Assembly (NCBI GenBank): GCA_016719785.1
Contig: JADJYJ010000030.1
Coordinates: 186,001 to 250,000, forward strand
DNA from: Candidatus Amarolinea dominans
GTDB taxonomy: Bacteria; Chloroflexota; Anaerolineae; SSC4; Amarolineaceae
Length of the DNA stretch: 64,000 nt
Reading direction: 5' to 3'
Shown one piece after another: positions 36,396-47,279 of the stretch. The position numbers and the translations under genes were made by a program. How positions within the stretch are numbered: position 1 is the stretch's first letter; each line of letters opens with the position of its first letter. The notes under the pieces were generated by a model. It was not told the origin of the DNA and did not search any database. It saw nothing but the letters and a program-made list of their open reading frames with translations.

Positions 36396-37010
36396 CTACT
36401 CCGCGTCGAAGAGTGCGTTCACATCTACTACCAGGCCAGTCAGGGTGGCTGAGGTGGCCGTGGCCCCGCGGCCAAAGCAGCCGTGTTCTCGATACGCGTC
36501 ACCTTGCAGCGCCAGCACGGTCAGGGTTTCGCCGGTCGGGTCCACAATCCAGTATTCGGGAATGCGCGCCTGGGCGTATTCGAAGCGTTTGACCGACAGG
36601 TCGCGCAGAGGGTCGTCCTCGCTCAAGACTTCGACCACCAGGTCGGCGCCGGACCAGTAGGCCTGCTGGCGCCGGCGATCGGCCGCGTTGGCGATGAACA
36701 TGATGTCAGGCTCGCGAATTTTGCCAGGCCACAGGCGCAGGCGAAAGGGCGCGATCACGGCATGGCCGCCAATCCGTCTTGCAAAGGCCTTGAGCAAGGC
36801 GGCCAGGAAGAACACGGAATCTTGGTGAGTCTCGTTAGGCATTGGCAGTACCTCCAGGCGTCCATGGGTGAACTCGACCAGGTGATTGGTGTCCAGTTGC
36901 AGGAATTCTTCTTCGCTCCAGGCCCCTTGGTCAGGGAAGAGCAATGCGATATCCCAGGCTGGTTCAGCCCAGGGATCTAGTCTCGCGGCCAGGCTCTTGG
37001 TGGCAATCAT
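36396..37010 (-). CDS. Uma2 family endonuclease (DUF820)
   Basis: 204 residues. The PD-(D/E)XK-like core is visible as REPDIMFIAN, ADLVVEVLSEDD and KRFEYAQARIPEYWIVDP, preceded by HLVEFTHGRLEVLPMPNETH. This family is greatly expanded in Cyanobacteria and Chloroflexota; its biological role is unproven, with suggestions of mobile DNA or defence. Stands alone, convergent to nothing, between the VWA gene and the MntA/HepT pair. Confidence 0.85.
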   Translation of the reverse strand: MIATKSLAARLDPWAEPAWDIALLFPDQGAWSEEEFLQLDTNHLVEFTHGRLEVLPMPNETHQDSVFFLAALLKAFARRIGGHAVIAPFRLRLWPGKIREPDIMFIANAADRRRQQAYWSGADLVVEVLSEDDPLRDLSVKRFEYAQARIPEYWIVDPTGETLTVLALQGDAYREHGCFGRGATATSATLTGLVVDVNALFDAE

Positions 37011-37134
37011 TGGCTTTCACTCCTTGGCATCTCACAGGCCGGCGATCCTGCGCCGGTTGCGCGTAAGTATAGCACAGCCTGCCCACCGACAACAATCGGG
37101 TGATTGTCCGTCGCCTATTATTGTCCTGCTGCAA

Positions 37135-37163
37135 TTGACACCCCAGCCATTTCCCGTTAGAAT
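37135..37163 (+). promoter_or_regulatory. Sigma-70-type promoter of mntA-hepT
   Basis: TTGACA (37135-37140), 17 bp, TAGAAT (37158-37163). Places the transcription start near 37170, which argues for ATG 37197 as the mntA start rather than the ATGs at 37170 and 37173. Confidence 0.7.
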
Positions 37164-37196
37164 TCCGCTATGATGGAAGGTATAAAAAGGTATAAG

Positions 37197-37481
37197 ATGG
37201 AAGACATAATTACTACTCTTCGATCATTCAAGACGGATATGATCGCTCGCTACAAACTACGCACGATTGGTTTGTTCGGTTCTTTTGCGCGCAACCAACA
37301 ACATCCATCAAGTGACGTTGACTTGTTGGTTGATTTTCAGGATGGCGCTGATCTGTTCGATTTGATCGGTTTGAGCCAGTTTCTGGAAGAACGCCTTCAG
37401 CGCCCTGTAGATGTTGTTCCTCGTCGCGCGCTCCGTGAGGAATTACGCGACGCTGTACTCCAAGAGGTAATCATCCTGTGA
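37197..37481 (+). CDS. mntA: MntA-type nucleotidyltransferase antitoxin
   Basis: 94 residues from ATG 37197, six bases after AAGG. The minimal nucleotidyltransferase motif GLFGSFARNQQHPSSDVDLL (GSF/Y-x10-DxD) is intact. MntA enzymes transfer AMP onto the HEPN partner HepT to silence it (type VII toxin-antitoxin). It overlaps hepT by four bases (GTGA), so translation is coupled. Base composition looks more AT-rich than neighbours, in line with lateral gain. Confidence 0.88.
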   Translation: MEDIITTLRSFKTDMIARYKLRTIGLFGSFARNQQHPSSDVDLLVDFQDGADLFDLIGLSQFLEERLQRPVDVVPRRALREELRDAVLQEVIIL

Positions 37482-37858
37482 GAGATCTTCGCCTTTATCT
37501 GTGGGATATACTGCATGCAATTGACAGCATTGAGTCGTTTGTCGTGGATATGGATCTGCAAGCCTTTGAGGCCGACGACAGGACGTCTAGTGCGGTCCTG
37601 CGGAAATTCGAGATCATCGGCGAAGCCACAAAGCAGGTGCCTGATTCGATACGTCATTCATATCCCGATATCCCCTGGCGTGAAATGGCTGGAATGCGCG
37701 ATAGGCTCATTCACTTCTACTTCGGTGTTGACTATGAGTTGGTCTGGGAGACTATCGAAAGACGCCTCCCACAAGTCAAGCAGCATATTCGGCAAATTCT
37801 GCAGGAACTTGAATCAGATCGCAATGGAGATCGGGCATCACTCACGGATTTCGACTGA
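37478..37858 (+). CDS. hepT: HepT-type HEPN ribonuclease toxin
   Basis: 126 residues from GTG 37478. The HEPN fold shows FEIIGEATKQVPDSIR and the catalytic R-x4-H motif in MAGMRDRLIHFYFGVDY, with the tyrosine that MntA homologues AMPylate. As a stand-alone RNase it would cleave RNA unless modified. The 3' end overlaps the convergent rarD by 17 bp. Complete pair, so likely functional, unlike the broken toxin genes at 42 kb. Confidence 0.88.
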   Translation: MRDLRLYLWDILHAIDSIESFVVDMDLQAFEADDRTSSAVLRKFEIIGEATKQVPDSIRHSYPDIPWREMAGMRDRLIHFYFGVDYELVWETIERRLPQVKQHIRQILQELESDRNGDRASLTDFD

Positions 37859-38717
37859 GTTGATAGCTGTCCCATGCGTACAGCGCCAGCGCCAGCCAGA
37901 TGAGGCTGAAGCCGATCACGCGGTGCGTGGTGAAGCGTTCACCGTAGAGCAGCACGCCGATCAGGAACTGAAGCGTCGGCGCAATGTATTGCAGCACGCC
38001 CAGGCTGGTCAACGTGACTTGGCGCGCGCCGTGGGCGAAAAGCAAGAGCGGCACCGCGGTGACCACGCCTGAGAGCGCCAGCAAGATCGTGGTTGAAGCC
38101 GGGCCATGCGCGAAAACGGCTTGCCCGCTGCTCTGCAGAAACAGCGCGTAGGCCAGCGCGGGCAGGCAGAGCACGATCATCTCCACGGTCAGGCCGGGCA
38201 GCGACCCAAGCTGCGCCGTCTTGCGCAACAGGCCGTAGATGCCAAAGCTGAACGCCAGCGTGAGCGAAATCCAGAGCAGTCCGCTGGCGTTGAGGAGCAG
38301 ATAGAGTACCCCGGCCGCGGCGATGCCGATCGCCAACCACTGCGCCCGCCGCAGGCGTTCGTGCAGGAAGAGCAGACCCAGCAGCACATTGACCAACGGC
38401 GTAATGAAGTAGCCCAGACTGGCTTCCACGATGTGCCCGTTGTTGTTGGCCCAGATGTAGACGAGCCAGTTGACCGCCAGCAAGATGCCGGTGACCACGA
38501 ACGTGCGCAGAATAGCCGGCCGGGCCAGGCCCTCAGCCAGCCACTGCCACTGCCTTTGCAGCGCCAACAGCGCCAGCACCACGACCAATGACCACAGGAT
38601 GCGATGAATCAGAATCTCCAGGGGCGAGACGCTCTGCAGAAATTTCCAGTAGATGGGGAAGAAGCCCCAAAGAACATAGGCGCCGGCGGCGGCCAGCGTG
38701 CCACGGCTGATTTTCAT
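37842..38717 (-). CDS. rarD: RarD, EamA-family transporter
   Basis: 291 residues with ten predicted membrane helices. GAYVLWGFFPIYWKFLQSVS and EILIHRILWSLVVV are the RarD signature, with VNWLVYIWANNNGHIVEASL and GYFITPLVNVLLGLLFL typical of the family. Named for chloramphenicol sensitivity, its substrates are unproven. Start overlaps the stop of the molybdopterin oxidoreductase by four bases (ATGA), so they form one transcript. Confidence 0.9.
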   Translation of the reverse strand: MKISRGTLAAAGAYVLWGFFPIYWKFLQSVSPLEILIHRILWSLVVVLALLALQRQWQWLAEGLARPAILRTFVVTGILLAVNWLVYIWANNNGHIVEASLGYFITPLVNVLLGLLFLHERLRRAQWLAIGIAAAGVLYLLLNASGLLWISLTLAFSFGIYGLLRKTAQLGSLPGLTVEMIVLCLPALAYALFLQSSGQAVFAHGPASTTILLALSGVVTAVPLLLFAHGARQVTLTSLGVLQYIAPTLQFLIGVLLYGERFTTHRVIGFSLIWLALALYAWDSYQLSRNP

Positions 38718-40831
38718 GCGTGTTGATCTTCCATGCTTTGCTGCTCGGCGGGCGCAGGAACCTGGCGACTGTCCGACCGCACCCAGACCCGGTTGCTGTG
38801 AAATGTACTCTGCCCGGCCATGTCACCCAGGGCATCGGACGTGGTCCAGTTGACGTTGTGTCCGTCTCCCTGCCGCGACCAACGGCCCTTGGGCGAGACG
38901 ACCACGCCGGGGCGCACGGCGCCAGTGACCACGGCGCGCAGAGTGCAGTACCCGCGGCGGTTCTCCACGATCACCCGGTCGCCCTGCCCGATCTGCCGGG
39001 CCGCGGCGTCCAGGGGATGGATTTCCAGGAAGGGCGCCTTTTCCAGCGCCAACAGGCTCTCCAGGTTGGCCAGGCTGCTGCTGACAAAGTGATGCGCGGC
39101 GCCTGAGACCAGTTGCAGCGCATCCGCTTCGGCGCAGCCATCCGGCGCGGGCGCGGTGTCATCGTCATGGACAAAACCGGGCAGCGGATCGAGGCCCAGG
39201 TCGGCCAGGCTTTGGCTGAAAAGCTCCACCTTGCCGCTCGGCGTTGGGAAGTTCAGATCGGCGAATGGCGCTGCCGGCGAAAGCGTCAGGGGCAGGGGCC
39301 GTCCCTCTTGCAGCCGCGCCAGGGTGATGCCGTGCAGGGCCGGCAGCCGGTTGGCCGTGGCGGTCAGAACCTCTTCAATCACCTCATCGGCGCCTTGCTG
39401 CAGCCAGGGATCGTCGAAGCCGAGCGCCTGCGCCAGCAGGCGCATCACGTCCCAGTTGCTCTTGCTCTCGCCCAGGGGCGGAATGGCCGGCCGGTTGTAT
39501 TGCAGATAGGTGTGCCCATACGCCTTGTGCAGGTCGGTGTGCTCCAGTTGCGATGTGGCCGGCAGCACGATGTCGGCGTAGGCGGCAGTGTCGGTCATGA
39601 ACAGCTCGTGTACGACGGTGAACAGGTCAGACCGCTGCAGGCCGGCCACGATGGCGCCCGCGTTGGGTGCGCTGGCAGCCGGGTTGGCGCCGTACACATA
39701 GAGCGAGCGGATGGGTGGATCGTTGATCTCGCCCAGCAGAGCCGCGCCCAGCCGGTTCATGTTGACGCTGCGCGGCGCGGGCGGGCAGTCCGCGGCGTGA
39801 GAAACCGCCTCGCTGTCCCAGCGCAGATAGCCGCTGGTGCTGTAGGCCAGGCCGCCGCCGGCCGCGCCGTACTGCCCGGTGATGGCAGGCAGCGCGCAGA
39901 CGGCGCGCACGGTCTGCCCGCCGTTGCGGTGACGGTTGAGACCATCGGCGATCTTGATCAGCCCTGGGCGCACGCTGGCGTAGCGCCGGGCCAGGTCAAC
40001 GATGGCGCTCTCCGCCAGGCCGGTGACTTGCGCCACGCGCGCCGGCGGGTAATCGGCCAGGCGCGCCTTGAACTGCGGCCAACCGACCGTATTTGCCTGC
40101 AACCAGGCCTCGTCATGGCGGTTCTCCTGCACAATGATGTGCGCCAGGCCCAACGCCAGCGCGCCATCCGTACCGGGAAGGGGCGCCAGGTGCAGACTGG
40201 CGCCGTGTGCGCTGAGGGTGCGCCGCGGATCAATGACGATCGTCTCCGCGCCGGCGCGCTGGGCGCGGCGCAGTGCCGGCATGAAATGCGGCGCAGTGCT
40301 GGCTGGGTTGTGACCCCAGAGGATGATGAGACGACTCTGAGCCACATCTTCATACGCGGGGCTGTGGCGGGCGCCCAGGGTGGATTCGACGGCGAACTCC
40401 GCGGCCGCGCCGCAAATGCTGCGCTGTAAATGGCTGGCGCCCAGGCGATTCCAGAGGCGGGCGTTGCACACGGTCATCTGCACCAGGCCCAGGGTGCCGC
40501 TGTACGAATAGGGGAGGATGGCCGCCGCGCCTGACTCGACGCGGATGGCCTGCCAGCGCGCCGAAATCTCCGCGATGGCCTCATCCCAGGTGATGCGCGC
40601 CCATTGCCCGCCCCCCTTCGGCCCCACGCGGCGCAGCGGATGGGTCAGGCGGTCGGGATGATAAACGCGCTCCAGGTAGGGGCGCACCTTCGCACACAGC
40701 CAGCCCTGCGTGACGGGATGGTTTGGATCGGCGTAGAAGTTGACGGCCCGGCCGTTCTCGACTTCGCTGATGATGCCGCAGGTATCGGGGCAGTCGTGCG
40801 GGCAAGCGCCGTGGATCAGATCACTGGACAT
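38714..40831 (-). CDS. Molybdopterin-dependent oxidoreductase
   Basis: 705 residues. The N-terminal GACPHDCPDTCGI and later GWLCAKVR give the four Cys of a [4Fe-4S] cluster, then molybdopterin motifs SYSGTLGLVQ, LIILWGHNPASTAPHF, ETIVIDPRRTLSA and YVYGANPAASAPNAGAI. The C-terminal LPATSQLEHTDLHKAYGHTY and the dinucleotide-binding tail (VSGAAHHFVSSSLANL) complete a DMSO reductase family member like those often annotated as formate dehydrogenase-type or biotin sulfoxide reductase-type. No twin-Arg signal or electron-transfer subunits nearby, so cytosolic with unknown substrate. Confidence 0.9.
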   Translation of the reverse strand: MSSDLIHGACPHDCPDTCGIISEVENGRAVNFYADPNHPVTQGWLCAKVRPYLERVYHPDRLTHPLRRVGPKGGGQWARITWDEAIAEISARWQAIRVESGAAAILPYSYSGTLGLVQMTVCNARLWNRLGASHLQRSICGAAAEFAVESTLGARHSPAYEDVAQSRLIILWGHNPASTAPHFMPALRRAQRAGAETIVIDPRRTLSAHGASLHLAPLPGTDGALALGLAHIIVQENRHDEAWLQANTVGWPQFKARLADYPPARVAQVTGLAESAIVDLARRYASVRPGLIKIADGLNRHRNGGQTVRAVCALPAITGQYGAAGGGLAYSTSGYLRWDSEAVSHAADCPPAPRSVNMNRLGAALLGEINDPPIRSLYVYGANPAASAPNAGAIVAGLQRSDLFTVVHELFMTDTAAYADIVLPATSQLEHTDLHKAYGHTYLQYNRPAIPPLGESKSNWDVMRLLAQALGFDDPWLQQGADEVIEEVLTATANRLPALHGITLARLQEGRPLPLTLSPAAPFADLNFPTPSGKVELFSQSLADLGLDPLPGFVHDDDTAPAPDGCAEADALQLVSGAAHHFVSSSLANLESLLALEKAPFLEIHPLDAAARQIGQGDRVIVENRRGYCTLRAVVTGAVRPGVVVSPKGRWSRQGDGHNVNWTTSDALGDMAGQSTFHSNRVWVRSDSRQVPAPAEQQSMEDQHA

Positions 40832-40971
40832 GCAGACTCCTCTTCGACGGTACAGATCACTTCTGCCATCTCTTCACACCGCGATTATACTACAGCCGCG
40901 GACAACGGTATAATAAATATGGACGCCCGGTCTGCGAGGCGATCCAGGGCACATGACAGAGGTGATAACGG

Positions 40972-41892
40972 ATGAACAATGGTTTGGATGTCAAGCGCTT
41001 AGGTATTTTCCTGGCTTTGGCTTTTGGCCTCGCCTGGATCATCGGTCTGGTCATTTTCCTCACGGGCGGCCTGGTCAACAGCCCGGTGTTGGTTCCACAA
41101 TTGCAGTTGACCCTGGCGGTTGTTCTGCTGGCGGTGGGTTACATGTGGGCGCCGGCGCTGGCGCACGTGTTGACGCGACTGCTCACGCGTGAAGGCTGGC
41201 AGGATACGTGGCTGCGACCGCATTTCAAGCGGGGCTGGCGCTACTGGCTGGCGGCCTGGGTCGTGCCGGCGCTGGCGACAATCGTGGGCGCAGCGGTCTT
41301 TTTTGCCCTCCTGCCGCGCTACTTCGACCCGGATCTCACCATGCTGCGCGGCATGTTGGCGCAGAACGCGCAGACGGCCACGATGAATCCCTGGCTGATC
41401 GTGGCTGCGCAATTGGGCAGCGCGGTGCTGATTGCGCCCCTGCTCAATGGACTGTTTACCTTTGGCGAAGAATTTGGCTGGCGAGGCTATCTGCTGCCGA
41501 AGCTGCTGCCGTTGGGTGAACGACGGGCGATGCTGGTCTCAGGCGTGATCTGGGGCGTATGGCACTGGCCGGTCATCGCCATGGGACACAACTACGGCTT
41601 TGGCTATCCGGGCGCGCCCTGGACCGGAATGCTGCTGATGGTATGGTTCACCGTCGTCACCGGCTGCTTCCTGGCCTGGGCGACGCTGCGGGCTGGCAGT
41701 GTCTGGCCCGCAGTCATAGGGCATGCGGCCATCAACGGCATCAGCGCGTTGGGCGTCCTCCTCGTGCAGGGCAACCCCAGTTCACTGCTCGGCCCGTTGC
41801 CCGTTGGCCTGCTCGGCAGCCTGGGCTGGGCCGCGGTCGCCGGGTGGATTTTGTGGCGTCACGCTGGCCGCCGCCAGGCGCCGATGGATTAG
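40972..41892 (+). CDS. CPBP family intramembrane metalloprotease
   Basis: 306 residues with about eight hydrophobic helices. The ABI/CPBP motifs are present: FGEEFGWRGYLLPKL (EExxxR), IWGVWHWPVIAMGHN (FxxxH-like), and VIGHAAINGIS (HxxxN/D). These proteases resemble CAAX-processing enzymes; bacterial members often give bacteriocin immunity or process membrane proteins. A TATAAT sequence occurs about 60 bp upstream (40909-40914) without a clear -35 box. Confidence 0.88.
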   Translation: MNNGLDVKRLGIFLALAFGLAWIIGLVIFLTGGLVNSPVLVPQLQLTLAVVLLAVGYMWAPALAHVLTRLLTREGWQDTWLRPHFKRGWRYWLAAWVVPALATIVGAAVFFALLPRYFDPDLTMLRGMLAQNAQTATMNPWLIVAAQLGSAVLIAPLLNGLFTFGEEFGWRGYLLPKLLPLGERRAMLVSGVIWGVWHWPVIAMGHNYGFGYPGAPWTGMLLMVWFTVVTGCFLAWATLRAGSVWPAVIGHAAINGISALGVLLVQGNPSSLLGPLPVGLLGSLGWAAVAGWILWRHAGRRQAPMD

Positions 41893-41936
41893 CGGGTGCA
41901 GCGACCTCAGACGTCAATTTCGGACAAGCTTTGGCT

Positions 41937-41990
41937 CTTCGATCCAGGCAGGCTTCGATCCAGGCAGGCTTCGATCCAGGTAGGCTTCAA
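41937..41990. repeat. 17-bp direct repeat, three copies
   Basis: CTTCGATCCAGGCAGG occurs three times in a row (the third as CAGGTAGG) between the CPBP gene and the decayed toxin. In two copies the sequence is exact. Confidence 0.8.
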
Positions 41991-41993
41991 AGC

Positions 41994-42326
41994 TCACGCG
42001 CTAGCAAACCGAACATTTCTCTCTGTTGCGACCACAAACCGGTCAGGCAGCCTCTCTGAATAGACTTCGAGTAATCGTCGTAGGACATCAATCTTGACAG
42101 CTGCCCGCTCGTCATCAAGTCGTAGTAAGACCACGCCCCTGTGAGGGCGGCGTTCGCGGTAAACTTGTTCTCCAAAGTCCTTATCATTCGTGATGAGAAT
42201 CCAGTTCTCTGTAAATGCCTTATGGATAATGCGATCATCGTTCATTCCGGACGCTTCTTCGTACACGGAATAGACCGTATGCTTCTGTCGCACCATTCAC
42301 CCGCCCATTCATCCACCAAAACGCAC
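41994..42326 (-). pseudogene. DUF5615 PIN-like toxin, N-terminus frameshifted
   Basis: The intact part from about 42296 (QKHTVYSVYEEASGMNDDRI, LITNDKDFGEQVYRERRPHR) is a DUF5615 PIN-like nuclease. The expected beginning lies upstream from GTG 42326, which overlaps the antitoxin stop (TAGTG): V-R-F, then in another frame VDEWAGEW, then the main frame. So at least two small indels separate start and body and the toxin is probably dead. Its antitoxin partner upstream is broken too. Confidence 0.65.
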
Positions 42327-42573
42327 TATGCCATCTCCACAGTAAGCGGCATGAAGATGGTGCTTCAAGTGCACGGGTGGCAAAGAGGATGCAGGCTCGA
42401 ATATCCTCCTGCGTGAGTCCTTTGTATTCTTTGAGAATCTCTGCCGATGTGGCGTCGTGCGCCAGCAGATTCAGAATATACTCGACGGTGAGGCGCGTCC
42501 CTTTGATAACAGGCTTTCCCACCATGACCTTGGAGTTGATCGTAATTCGCTCAAGAAGTTGTTGATCGCTCAT
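42326..42573 (-). pseudogene. DUF433 antitoxin, frameshifted near its end
   Basis: From ATG 42573 (GGGAGG upstream) the protein reads ERITINSKVMVGKPVIKGTR and HDATSAEILKEYKGLTQEDI, clear DUF433. After FATRALE the frame shifts: the true tail TIFMPLTVEMA is found one base out and ends in TAG at 42326-42328. DUF433 and DUF5615 genes pair as a toxin-antitoxin module. Without correction the frame runs on to 42235 with unrelated residues. Confidence 0.7.
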
Positions 42574-42767
42574 GATTCGCCTCCCACGCGCATCATACAC
42601 CCAACAGGCAATTTGGCAAAGTTTCGATAATCTGGCTCTTGAACTTTGCTGTGACGAAAGGTTGTTCTGGCCTGTTGCCGCGCCCTGCCGTGAGCAGCAT
42701 GGTCTGGCGCGCGAGGTGTCCGAATTCAGGGAAGCAGTGCAGCCTTCACTGGCATCGTGGGCGACTC

Positions 42768-42962
42768 TCAGGCCGCTTTCAATATCGGCTGTGATTGCAT
42801 AATTTCACGGCGCGGACGCTTCTTGGCCAAATCATGATTGGCTTGGAGATTTGTCCAAAACTCTGGGGTGGTGCCAAAGGCCTGTGCAAAAAGCCAAGCC
42901 GTTTCCGGTGTGATGCCACGCTTGCCATTGACAATAATGTAACATCGTCCACCCTGTTGGCC
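42768..42962 (-). pseudogene. HigA-type antitoxin remnant
   Basis: Reading the minus strand gives CYIIVNGKRGITPETAWLFA, then QAFGTTPEFWTNLQANHDLA and KKRPRREIM, the second half of a HigA-type XRE antitoxin. The helix-turn-helix first half is gone; the sequence breaks at a block of GGAGATC-type repeats at 42962. No HigB toxin is left. The stretch 42574-42767 upstream of it shows nothing I can identify. Confidence 0.65.
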
Positions 42963-43047
42963 GGAGATCAGAGATCAGAGACTGGAGACCCACACACTTC
43001 CCCCACCCCTGATCTCCAATCTCCAATCTCCGGTCTCCAATCTCTCC
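42962..43047. repeat. Degenerate GGAGATC repeats with inverted halves
   Basis: GGAGATCAGAGATCAGAGAC on the left and GATCTCCAATCTCC units on the right form inverted halves around CACACACTTCCCCC. It borders the 3' end of the acyl-ACP-reductase-like gene and truncates the HigA remnant. Confidence 0.85.
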
Positions 43048-43049
43048 CC

Positions 43050-45236
<2,187 letters not shown>

Positions 45237-45479
45237 CGCTCAGTCCTCCCATGCGTCAGCGCACGGATCTTGATCTGCCCGGCCTCCCGGCTGCCGCATC
45301 TACAGCACATGGCCGATGGCGCGGGCTATCCCTTGCTCGAATTAGGTCGGGAACACTGTGCCACAGTATGCCAGACCCGCGCCAATCGTACACTGATACA
45401 GGTCATAAGACGCGCGTTTGGGTTTGACAGGGACACAACGTTTCCCAGCCGGTGTGGGGCTTGCAAGGGCAGGGATGCT

Positions 45480-47051
45480 TCAATGAGCCATGATCCGGTA
45501 AATGCGGACTTCGTAGCCACCATCGGTAAAGATCTTGATTGGCTCAAAGGCTTGGAAGAGAGCCTCGTACTCCGCAATCTGCGCCGCATATTTCTCCGGC
45601 TCGAGGTAGAACCGTTTGAACATCCCTTCACTGAACACCAGGTAGTCGAACTTCTCGTTGATGTACCAGGCTGGTGGATATAGGATGAGCCGGTAGACTC
45701 CCAGCACGGTGAAGCGTTGGGGGTCTACGTAGGGTGCGTACGACTCCAGGACAACGCGCGCGCCGGGCGGAAGGTTCTGCGCAATCCAGACGCGCGCGGT
45801 TTCACGGCTGTCAACCGTGGTCAGGCGGTTCGCACCCTGAATGGTTCCCGTCAAGGGGATGAGGAGGGTCAACGCCAGCAGCAAGCCCGCGACGCCCCTG
45901 GCCCAGGGCGGGCGCGTGCCAGGCAGGGCGATGTCCGGGCCAGGCTCACGCCGGTACAGCCAGTCCCAGGCGTGAACCAGGAAGAGGGCCGCCAGCAGAA
46001 ACAGGAAGGGCGTCAACGGCACGAGGGTGCGGTCGTTCCGCACCATAAAATTGCTGATGAACACAAAATAGGCGACAGGGAAAGCTGCCACCACGATCAC
46101 GGGTTTGGTTCGCATCCACAGCCCGCGCGCCAGGGCGGCCAGTGCAAACAGTGCCGTCAATCCCTCTGCTTGCCACAGGTAAGTGACGTACCACAGGGCC
46201 GCGTTCCCTTCGCCGCCAGCATGGCCCGTCGCGTAGTGGCGCGCTTCCAGGCTCAAGTCGGCCATGAATTTCGCAGGGTCGAAGATGGCAAACGGGGTGG
46301 CGAATGCAAAGGCCAGGGCACTGGCCGCGATGGCCAGGTAGAGGCGTCTATCCCGCCAGCCACGCCAACCGGCGCGTAGAAAGTGGGTTGCCACGATGCA
46401 TACCAGGATCAACGCACCGTTGTATTTGGTTGCAGCGGTCAACCCCGCCATCACGCCGGCCAGCACGTAATCCCGTGTGCGGCCGCGCTGATAAACCCGG
46501 ACCGCGGCCCACAGGCTGAACACGGCAAAGAAAACCACGAAGGTATCCGGCGTAATGTAGCGGCTATGCGTCACATTCGTTGGCGAAATGGCGAGCAGGA
46601 GAGCGGCCAGCAGGCCGACGCGCCGACTACCAAACAACTGACGCCCAACCAGGTAAACGAGCAGCACCGCGCCGGTCCCAAAAGCCAGGGTCAGCAGGCG
46701 ACCCAACCAGAAGGTAGCCGGCAGCGGGGTCATGCCAACACCGCCCACCAGGAGGATCGGGGCGGGGATGTCGGCCGGCGTTTGGAATACGCCGAGCACT
46801 CTGCCCACCGCATAGAAGGGCAAATACGCCAGGGAGTTGAGATAGAAAAACAGGGTCGGGTAGTTGAAGAAGTGCGGATTGAGGTCGCCCGTCTTGACCA
46901 TGTTCTGGGCGATGGCGACATAGCCCGGCTCATCGGGATGATAAAGGTAGGGGAGGCCGAAGTTGATCCCCCAGAGGCGCAGCGCAACGGCGATCAGTAG
47001 AATGGCGGCCAGCGCTGGCCCCGCGCCGGCCAAACGGTAACGAGTGAGCAT
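45480..47051 (-). CDS. GT39-family membrane glycosyltransferase
   Basis: 523 residues, about eleven hydrophobic helices. After helix 1 the loop FGLPYLYHPDEPGYVAIAQN carries the Asp-Glu pair used by GT39 enzymes, followed by HFFNYPTLFFYLNSLAYLPF. A short C-terminal soluble part (ARVVLESYAPYVDPQ, YINEKFDYLVFSEGMFKRFY) is common in Chloroflexota members. Probably glycosylates a surface polymer using a polyprenyl-linked sugar. Not in an operon with the three similar genes at 18-25 kb. Confidence 0.82.
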   Translation of the reverse strand: MLTRYRLAGAGPALAAILLIAVALRLWGINFGLPYLYHPDEPGYVAIAQNMVKTGDLNPHFFNYPTLFFYLNSLAYLPFYAVGRVLGVFQTPADIPAPILLVGGVGMTPLPATFWLGRLLTLAFGTGAVLLVYLVGRQLFGSRRVGLLAALLLAISPTNVTHSRYITPDTFVVFFAVFSLWAAVRVYQRGRTRDYVLAGVMAGLTAATKYNGALILVCIVATHFLRAGWRGWRDRRLYLAIAASALAFAFATPFAIFDPAKFMADLSLEARHYATGHAGGEGNAALWYVTYLWQAEGLTALFALAALARGLWMRTKPVIVVAAFPVAYFVFISNFMVRNDRTLVPLTPFLFLLAALFLVHAWDWLYRREPGPDIALPGTRPPWARGVAGLLLALTLLIPLTGTIQGANRLTTVDSRETARVWIAQNLPPGARVVLESYAPYVDPQRFTVLGVYRLILYPPAWYINEKFDYLVFSEGMFKRFYLEPEKYAAQIAEYEALFQAFEPIKIFTDGGYEVRIYRIMAH

Positions 47052-47152
47052 GGTGCAACATCATAGCACAGGAATCATAGCACGGGAAATGGGAAGGGAT
47101 AAAATCTCTCAGCATCTTCACAGCATCGGCTTAACCGCGCCTCAGACGGATT

Positions 47153-47233
47153 GTGCTATACTGCAAGCGGGCACGAATTGCGCCTGTTTCCGTAGGCGGA
47201 AAAGTGAAGTCCATTCCCGCTTGCAGTGTATAA
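47153..47233. repeat. 80-bp dispersed palindrome, copy B
   Basis: TGCTATACTGCAAGCGGG on the left and CCCGCTTGCAGTGTATAAT on the right, with ATTGCGCCTGTTTCCG and GGCGGAAAAG between. Inverse orientation relative to copy A at 24943-25025. The right end contains TATAAT (47228-47233) 46 bp before the response regulator start and may act as its -10 box. Confidence 0.8.
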
Positions 47234-47279
47234 TTTGAGCAACAATACCGGACTGTTTGGACCGCAGGCAGAATACGAC

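Noticed and set aside
39113..40429. 438-residue plus-strand open frame
   Set aside because: Lies opposite the clear molybdopterin oxidoreductase and lacks any recognisable motif.
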